The position numbers and the translations under genes are program-made. Under the pieces are notes generated by a model. The model was not told where the DNA came from, ran no database searches, and saw nothing but the letters and a program-made list of their open reading frames with translations. A stretch of DNA of 7,940 nt from Thermoplasmata archaeon (lineage in GTDB: Archaea > Thermoplasmatota > Thermoplasmata > Thermoplasmatales > Thermoplasmataceae). Location of the stretch: the NCBI GenBank assembly GCA_021846695.1, contig JAJZWN010000057.1, forward strand, positions 1 through 7,940. Direction: 5' to 3'. This document shows, one piece after another, positions 1 to 5,508 of the stretch; position 1 is the first letter of the stretch, and every line of letters begins with the position of its first letter.

Positions 1-2
1 CT

Positions 3-1126
<1,124 letters not shown>

Positions 1127-2269
1127 ATGGTTTATTATGTAAGAAGAGGAAAGGTGCCTGAACAGCGCCATACCTATGATAATAGGTTAAATATTCCCAA
1201 AGAGGAACTATTCGGATTGAATGCTTTTGATGGAAAATATTCTTTGCTGTACCACAGGTATGATCCTGCAGAGGTAGAAAACACATCTGTTGAATACAGG
1301 GAAAAACTGTCCGCTATGGATTTAATGGAGCACAGGCACCTAAAAACAGGATCCCTGAATAAACTTGACAATTTTTATACAGGTAGGCAAATTCTGTTTT
1401 TCAATGATACAACAGGCACAGGCATAATTGACACCGATGAAACACCCTATGAGTATTTCAGAAATGCCCTATGTGATGAGGTATTTTACGTGCAGTCAGG
1501 CAAAGGGTCTATAGAATCTCCATTTGGCACGCTAAGATTCAGAAAGGGTGACTTTATATACATTCCAAAGGGAACAACTTACCGAGCAGTAATGAATGAA
1601 AGGTCATTTTTCTTTTTCACTATTTCAAGTGACCATATTGACATACCCAGTCAGTATATGAACAGATATGGTCAGATAAAGGAAGGCATGCCTTATTACA
1701 CAAGAGATATAGAAATACCTGAATTTCATGAAAACAGTGATGGTGAAGGAGAATATCACGTAATAGTAGATTATGGAAGCTACTATCTGAAGATAACAAG
1801 AAAATATCCAGTAAATGATCTGGAGGGCTATGATGGGTATCTTTATCCTTTCACAATAAATATTGACAGATTCGCACCCATAGTGGGAAAACTGCATATG
1901 CCACCACCGGTACACACTGTATTTGAATCCAAACATTTTATGATAGGTGCTTTTCTGCCAAGGCTATTCGATTACCACGAACGGGCAATACCAGTACCAT
2001 ATTACCATAATAACATTGATTCAGATGAACTTATTTTCTATTCCTCTGGCAATTTTATGAGTAGAAAGGGTGTTGGTGAGAAATCAATAACAATGCATGT
2101 ACACGGCATGACACACGGGCCTCAACCAGGTGTTGTGGAAAACAGCATTGGAGCAAAGAAGACAGATGAAGTAGCAATTATGGTTGAATCATATAAATGG
2201 TTATTGCCTACTGAAAAGGCTGAATCAATAAAGGACAAAAATTATCAGTTTTCATGGAAACCAGAGTGA
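1127..2269 (+). CDS. hmgA: Homogentisate 1,2-dioxygenase
   Basis: Non-heme Fe(II) ring-cleaving dioxygenase that converts homogentisate plus O2 to 4-maleylacetoacetate in the cytosol. The 380-residue protein opens with VYYVRRGKVPEQRHT, like the N-termini of compact bacterial-type homologues (human HGD is 445 residues). The cupin core at about 115-170 includes DEVFYVQSGKG and FRKGDFIYIPKGT. The C-terminal domain holds the active site: H263 in PPPVH corresponds to the catalytic His292 of human HGD, and H294 (PYYHNN), E301 (DSDE) and H330 (MTHGPQPG) correspond to iron ligands His335, Glu341 and His371. H324 matches human His365. NFMSRKG (309-315) and SIGAKKTDE (340-348) are further hallmarks. 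The gap between H294 and E301 is one residue longer than in the human enzyme. The gene begins on the base after the FAH stop, so it is the third gene of one operon with hpd and FAH. No frameshift or missing key residue is seen. Confidence 0.94.
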   Translation: MVYYVRRGKVPEQRHTYDNRLNIPKEELFGLNAFDGKYSLLYHRYDPAEVENTSVEYREKLSAMDLMEHRHLKTGSLNKLDNFYTGRQILFFNDTTGTGIIDTDETPYEYFRNALCDEVFYVQSGKGSIESPFGTLRFRKGDFIYIPKGTTYRAVMNERSFFFFTISSDHIDIPSQYMNRYGQIKEGMPYYTRDIEIPEFHENSDGEGEYHVIVDYGSYYLKITRKYPVNDLEGYDGYLYPFTINIDRFAPIVGKLHMPPPVHTVFESKHFMIGAFLPRLFDYHERAIPVPYYHNNIDSDELIFYSSGNFMSRKGVGEKSITMHVHGMTHGPQPGVVENSIGAKKTDEVAIMVESYKWLLPTEKAESIKDKNYQFSWKPE

Positions 2270-2280
2270 GATTAATACCT

Positions 2281-2322
2281 ATAAAATTTTTTATTATTCT
2301 ATTAAGAAAATTTATTTTTTCT
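2281..2322. terminator. AT-rich convergent termination region
   Basis: The 42-base gap between hmgA (+) and the oxidase gene (-) and the edge of the latter hold a T6 run at 2287-2292, a second T6 run at 2315-2320 and a small inverted repeat, AGAAAA (2305-2310) with TTTTCT (2317-2322). Archaeal RNA polymerase terminates at T-rich tracts with little need for a hairpin, so this segment probably ends the hmgA transcript. A- and T-rich runs also occur on the other strand, so it may serve both genes. The call is inferred from position and composition only. Confidence 0.4.
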
Positions 2323-2983
2323 CAGACAATCCAAGCCAGAATTTTTCTTCCAGGTCAAGAATTCCCTTCGCACTATCTATGAATTTATCCTTCTGGTCAT
2401 TACTATGTACTCCTATAACATTCTCCATGGCATCCTCATGTGTTGACTCTAATTCCCTGTGGAATGTAAAATAAAGCATGTCCATGTCGTTATATTTCCG
2501 TTCCTTCATTATTTTCAATCCGGGCAATAATTTGTCCCACATTGGTATGGCCATATTCTCCAGGGCAAATTCTGCACCTAATGCATTTGCGTGATCTGAT
2601 GAGAAATATCTCCTCATGCCGTCAAGCCATGCTTTAGTGGTTGGTAACTGTTCCCTTTTAACCAGTTCCTCGGGCTTTAATTCTATGGACCTTAAATATC
2701 TCCTGTAAAGCAGTTCATGCCTCTTTCCTGAATCTCCACTTCCCAGCTCAGATACAAGGATCCCGGTGAGTTCATAGGCGTCCTCTTCATTTTCAGTGCT
2801 CACCAACAACTGTGCCAGAATTTCCGGCCATTCCCTCGTAAAATGATAAAACTCAATAGAAAATCGTCTAAATTCCTCATCGGTTATATCTCCTGTGGAA
2901 AATCTGTTAATAAAATTATTGTTCGTGGCTGGATGACTCTTTACTACTTTTTTTATTTCTCCATAAAAATCCGATTGCTGCAT
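2312..2983 (-). CDS. Heme-oxygenase-like di-iron oxidase (TenA/PqqC/CADD superfamily), function unknown
   Basis: A 223-residue, predicted all-helical cytosolic protein of the iron-containing redox enzyme / heme-oxygenase-like oxidase (HDO) group. The visible pattern is E79 and H89 in SELGSGDSGKRHELLY, then E138 and E142 in GAEFALENMAIP, then H175-x3-E179-x2-H182 in FHRELESTHED. This matches the E, H, E, H-x3-(D/E)-x2-H ligand set known from HDO enzymes such as CADD, UndA and SznF, which activate O2 at two metal ions. Ligand spacing and length are close to chlamydial CADD (about 230 residues), which makes p-aminobenzoate from its own tyrosine, but I see no tyrosine near position 27, where I recall the CADD donor, so I do not transfer that function. 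There is no signal peptide or membrane segment. The ATG at 2983 is supported by a TATA box about 24 bases upstream. The gene converges on the homogentisate operon and is not part of it. TenA-like thiaminase activity is unlikely because the metal ligands are present. Superfamily is confident, reaction unknown. Confidence 0.8.
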   Translation of the reverse strand: MQQSDFYGEIKKVVKSHPATNNNFINRFSTGDITDEEFRRFSIEFYHFTREWPEILAQLLVSTENEEDAYELTGILVSELGSGDSGKRHELLYRRYLRSIELKPEELVKREQLPTTKAWLDGMRRYFSSDHANALGAEFALENMAIPMWDKLLPGLKIMKERKYNDMDMLYFTFHRELESTHEDAMENVIGVHSNDQKDKFIDSAKGILDLEEKFWLGLSEKK

Positions 2984-3002
2984 ATATTATTTAATAATTA
3001 AC

Positions 3003-3019
3003 TATATATAACTTTTTTG
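3003..3019 (-). promoter_or_regulatory. TATA box with BRE-like purine tract for the di-iron oxidase gene
   Basis: On the minus strand an A6-G tract (about 3013-3018) directly precedes TTATATATA (about 3003-3011). This matches the archaeal BRE/TATA layout. The centre lies about 24 bases before the A of the ATG at 2983, so transcription would start at or within a few bases of the start codon. That predicts a leaderless mRNA, common in Thermoplasmatales, and agrees with the lack of a Shine-Dalgarno motif between box and ATG. A second TATATA at about 3030-3036 is too far upstream for this start. Confidence 0.6.
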
Positions 3020-3210
3020 AAACAACCATATATACAATCTTAATTATATAATTTATTGTATTTCATGCCATAGTGTTTTTTGCATTAATATATACTGTTA
3101 ATTTGGATCAGATAGATTATACAGGATCAACTGAAAACTAAAGAGCTTAACTTTATTATTCTTTAAAACAGTGCATTACCATTTTAAAAGTGTTTAAATT
3201 TTTCTCCTTT

Positions 3211-3258
3211 TAATTTTTAAATCACTCTGAAGATGTTAATATTGCCATTTAAAAATTA
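3211..3258. repeat. 12-bp perfect inverted repeat with 24-base spacer
   Basis: TAATTTTTAAAT at 3211-3222 is the exact reverse complement of ATTTAAAAATTA at 3247-3258. The second arm overlaps the TAA that ends the antitoxin-like relic on the - strand, so on that strand the repeat could have been part of its transcription terminator. Both arms are pure A/T in a very AT-rich region, so a chance match is plausible. Confidence 0.3.
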
Positions 3259-3454
3259 GTGCCTGTCTATTTCATTATATGTCTTTTTATATACCTCTCC
3301 CCTGATTTCTTCTATAGGAATATCTTTTAAGCTTTCTCCAATTTTAATTAAATCTTCAACCGGATTATCTGGCATACTGAATAGAACAATTCTATCTTTT
3401 CTTTGGGATATATATCTTCCCAGTTTCTTCCATTTTTAGTATTGAATGTAACAT
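3256..3454 (-). pseudogene. Decayed AbrB/MazE (SpoVT-type) antitoxin gene
   Basis: Reading the - strand from the ATG at 3454 gives MLHSILKMEETGKIYIPKK followed by R and a TAG at 3394-3392. This resembles the N-terminal swapped-hairpin motif of archaeal AbrB/MazE DNA-binding antitoxins (GKIYIPK-like). A different frame then continues without a gap in sequence: DRIVLFSMPDNPVEDL, then a charged helix around IEEIRGEVYKK, ending at TAA 3258-3256. That resembles the usual C-terminal half of the same family (a hydrophobic strand ending in P, DPV/NPVEDL, then an amphipathic antitoxin tail). Joining the two frames gives about 65 residues, against roughly 75-85 for intact relatives. The missing part is the middle of the DNA-binding domain, so a frame-disrupting deletion of about 15-20 codons is inferred. 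Such proteins usually repress their own operon and neutralise a VapC-like toxin. No toxin gene remains downstream. Family assignment is from pattern memory, so moderately sure. Confidence 0.5.
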
Positions 3455-3507
3455 ATATTGTTATTATTTATATAGCCTATAATTTTTGTGTATAAAAGGT
3501 GACAACT

Positions 3508-3570
3508 GTGAATATTTTGAAAGTGAGAAACAATTCAAAACAGGGAAAAATAATCCAGGAACGCATATAA
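3508..3570 (+). other. Tiny + strand reading frame (20 codons) with ribosome-binding motif
   Basis: A GTG at 3508 follows GGTGA (3499-3503, the G-rich half of the archaeal Shine-Dalgarno) and a TATAAAAG at 3491-3498. It opens a frame of 20 codons beginning VNILKVRNNSKQGK and ending at TAA 3568-3570. After that stop the same frame stays open for another dozen codons (KIHRPINEHVENTS) to a TAA at about 3613-3615. The product is basic and I recognise no family. It could be the decayed start of a longer gene or a chance frame. The TATA-like string is too close to the GTG to serve as its promoter. Confidence 0.15.
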
Positions 3571-3686
3571 AAAATCCATAGACCTATTAATGAACATGTA
3601 GAGAATACTTCTTAAAGGGAAAATGCATGGAACCTACATATTCCAAAGAATTGGCAAACTGCCTGGTATATTGAAAAATGCAGCAG

Positions 3687-3694
3687 TGTATAAT
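3687..3694 (+). promoter_or_regulatory. Possible TATA box for the peptidase gene
   Basis: TGTATAAT lies about 33 bases before the ATG at 3724 and 21 before the alternative TTG at 3712. A start about 25 bases downstream would give a transcript beginning near 3715, leaving a leader of only about nine bases. No strong BRE-like purine run precedes it, and another TATA-like string (GGTATATT, about 3665-3672) lies upstream, so the assignment is weak. Confidence 0.25.
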
Positions 3695-3723
3695 CAAGTA
3701 TTAATAGGAATTTGAATTATAAA

Positions 3724-5490
3724 ATGATGGAAGACCATAAGATAGAGGATTTACTGGTATTAAAAAATATTGAAAAGGTTATAGTTGACAGTACAGGAAA
3801 TAAAGTTGCAGCACTTGTAACTTGTATTTACAGGGAGTATAAGAAAAAAGAATTCCATAAATATATTTACATATACAACGAGGATTTTACCTTAGACCAC
3901 ATAATAGAGGGAATGGATATAGTGTCAATTGATTTTTCCAATGATGGCAGGCTCCTTTATGCAGATAAAAAAGGATTGCATATAACAGGATCCGGTGGGT
4001 CAGAGTTAAACATCAGCATTACAGGCAACATCCAGCAAGCTATGTGGATGAATGAAAAAATACTTTTCACTGCCAAAGTAAGTGAGAAAAAGGGAGCTGA
4101 TGACGCCTATTTCTTCGAGGAAAATGAACCATTAAATGACCTGTACCTCCTGGATTTGACTGGAAGCATCAGGAAAATAACCAAAAATATCCATATATGG
4201 GAATTTGACACAGACGGAGAAAGCATATATGCAGTAACATCAGAGAAACCAATGGAAAGCTGCTGGTATAGCTCTAAAATTTCAAGGATAAATGTGGATG
4301 GTACGGTTGAAATGATTTATGATCCAGATTTCCGTGAACTTGGAAAGATAAAAGTCCATAAAAACAGAGTAGCTTTCCTTGAATCCATAATGAGTGACAG
4401 GGGAGTAATATCCGGAGATATTATAGTAATAGAAAATGGGACGGTAAAGAATATCACAGAGGGTTCTGATTCTACATATTCCCATATAGAGTTTTCTGGG
4501 GATTCTATGTATGCACTTGAAAACAAACAAGGTATATTTACTATAAGGAACCTTGATACAGAGAGCGAAATATGGAAAGGGACAGGAATAATATTTCCAG
4601 CATTTGCACCTGCGTTCTCAACCAATGGCAATATTTTTGCTTTTGCATATTCCAGTGAGAAGGAGGTAGCAGAAGTTGTTAAAATTGAACCTGGCAAAAG
4701 AGTAAAATCTTCAATTAATGGGGAACTGCAAAAACTGAAGGCTTACCCTTCAGAAACGGTTCAATGGAAATCCACAGACGGCAAAGAAATCTATGGTTTT
4801 TTCAGGTCAGAAAGTCCGGATAATCCGCTGGTTGTTTACATACACGGAGGTCCCACATCATTCTCATATCCGGCATTTATAGACAGAACTACTATGTTCC
4901 TTGGAGCCGGATTTTCTCTTTTTTTACCCAATTACAGGGGAAGCGTAGGAATGGGAAGGAAATATGCAGAATCTAACAGGGGTGACATGGGAGGAATGGA
5001 CTTCGAGGATGTGATAACAGGTGTAAATTATCTAAGGCAAGAGGGAAAGATAAAAACAGACAGAATTTACATAACAGGGGGTTCCTACGGTGGTTATATG
5101 TCTGCACTTGCCATAATGAAATCTGACATATTCAAAGCATCGGTATCACTTTTTGGAATTTCTGACTGGATCAGCTTTCATGGAGTGTCAAATCTCTATA
5201 ACTGGGATAGGATTCATATGGATCAGAATCCCTATGATTTCCAAAAATATGATAAATTCTCTGCAATAAGAATGAAGCATGATGTCAAAACACCAATACT
5301 CCTCATGCATGGAATGGAAGACCCATATGTTCCTATTGGCCAATATTATGAATTCTACAGATTCCTGAAAGAAAACAGAAAAAATGCAAGGTTGCTAATT
5401 TATCCCAGGGAAGGGCACGGCTTTACTGAGAAAGACCATATGATAAGGCAGTACAGGGAAACTATCGACTTCTTCAATAGATACAAATAA
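3724..5490 (+). CDS. S9-family acylaminoacyl-peptidase-like serine peptidase
   Basis: Probable cytosolic prolyl-oligopeptidase-family (S9) enzyme that removes acylated or unmodified N-terminal residues from short peptides. From the ATG at 3724 it is 588 residues, near the roughly 580 of archaeal acylaminoacyl peptidases. Residues 1 to about 340 are strand-rich and fit the beta-propeller that filters substrates by size. Residues from about 345 form the alpha/beta-hydrolase: HGGP (374-377) for the oxyanion hole, NYRGSVGMG (403-411), nucleophile S454 in GGSYGG, D533 in HGMEDPYVP and H565 in EGHGF. All three triad residues are present. There is no signal peptide. A TTG at 3712 extends the frame by four codons, but it lies within a separate upstream frame and has no clear ribosome-binding motif, so I prefer ATG 3724. 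ATG 3727 is equally possible. It looks monocistronic and would serve peptide turnover, supplying amino acids to pathways such as the tyrosine operon, though no co-regulation is shown. Confidence 0.88.
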   Translation: MMEDHKIEDLLVLKNIEKVIVDSTGNKVAALVTCIYREYKKKEFHKYIYIYNEDFTLDHIIEGMDIVSIDFSNDGRLLYADKKGLHITGSGGSELNISITGNIQQAMWMNEKILFTAKVSEKKGADDAYFFEENEPLNDLYLLDLTGSIRKITKNIHIWEFDTDGESIYAVTSEKPMESCWYSSKISRINVDGTVEMIYDPDFRELGKIKVHKNRVAFLESIMSDRGVISGDIIVIENGTVKNITEGSDSTYSHIEFSGDSMYALENKQGIFTIRNLDTESEIWKGTGIIFPAFAPAFSTNGNIFAFAYSSEKEVAEVVKIEPGKRVKSSINGELQKLKAYPSETVQWKSTDGKEIYGFFRSESPDNPLVVYIHGGPTSFSYPAFIDRTTMFLGAGFSLFLPNYRGSVGMGRKYAESNRGDMGGMDFEDVITGVNYLRQEGKIKTDRIYITGGSYGGYMSALAIMKSDIFKASVSLFGISDWISFHGVSNLYNWDRIHMDQNPYDFQKYDKFSAIRMKHDVKTPILLMHGMEDPYVPIGQYYEFYRFLKENRKNARLLIYPREGHGFTEKDHMIRQYRETIDFFNRYK

Positions 5491-5508
5491 ATTAATTATC
5501 TTTTGGTT

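Larger units (their letters stand above)
2984..3711. other. 728-base AT-rich interval without an intact gene
   Basis: Between two oppositely oriented genes lies a stretch richer in A and T than its neighbours, with stops in all frames. Supportable contents are the promoter of the - strand oxidase gene (about 3003-3019), a 12-bp inverted repeat (3211-3258), a broken antitoxin-like gene on the - strand (3256-3454), a tiny + strand reading frame with a GGTGA ribosome-binding motif (3499-3570), and the upstream region of the peptidase gene (to 3723). Positions 3040-3200 show nothing I can name. Positions 3571-3700 show only short open stretches on both strands that I do not recognise. There is no tRNA-like cloverleaf, CRISPR pattern or recognisable terminal repeat pair. 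The mix suggests genomic debris from decayed accessory genes. Confidence 0.6.

Noticed and set aside
1625..1936. A - strand frame of 103 codons inside hmgA
   Set aside because: It is antisense to the homogentisate dioxygenase. Its Tyr/Ile-rich, membrane-like look comes from reading the opposite strand.
3222..3249. Possible start of a VapC toxin after the antitoxin relic (- strand, MAILTSSE then stop)
   Set aside because: Only eight residues precede the TGA and they lack the conserved Asp pattern of PIN domains.
2984..3711. Insertion sequence or MITE in the non-coding interval
   Set aside because: I found no terminal inverted repeat pair with target duplication and no transposase motif. The one inverted repeat is short and pure A/T.
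4282..4697. Two overlapping - strand frames inside the peptidase gene
   Set aside because: They are antisense to the beta-propeller coding region with no recognisable domain.
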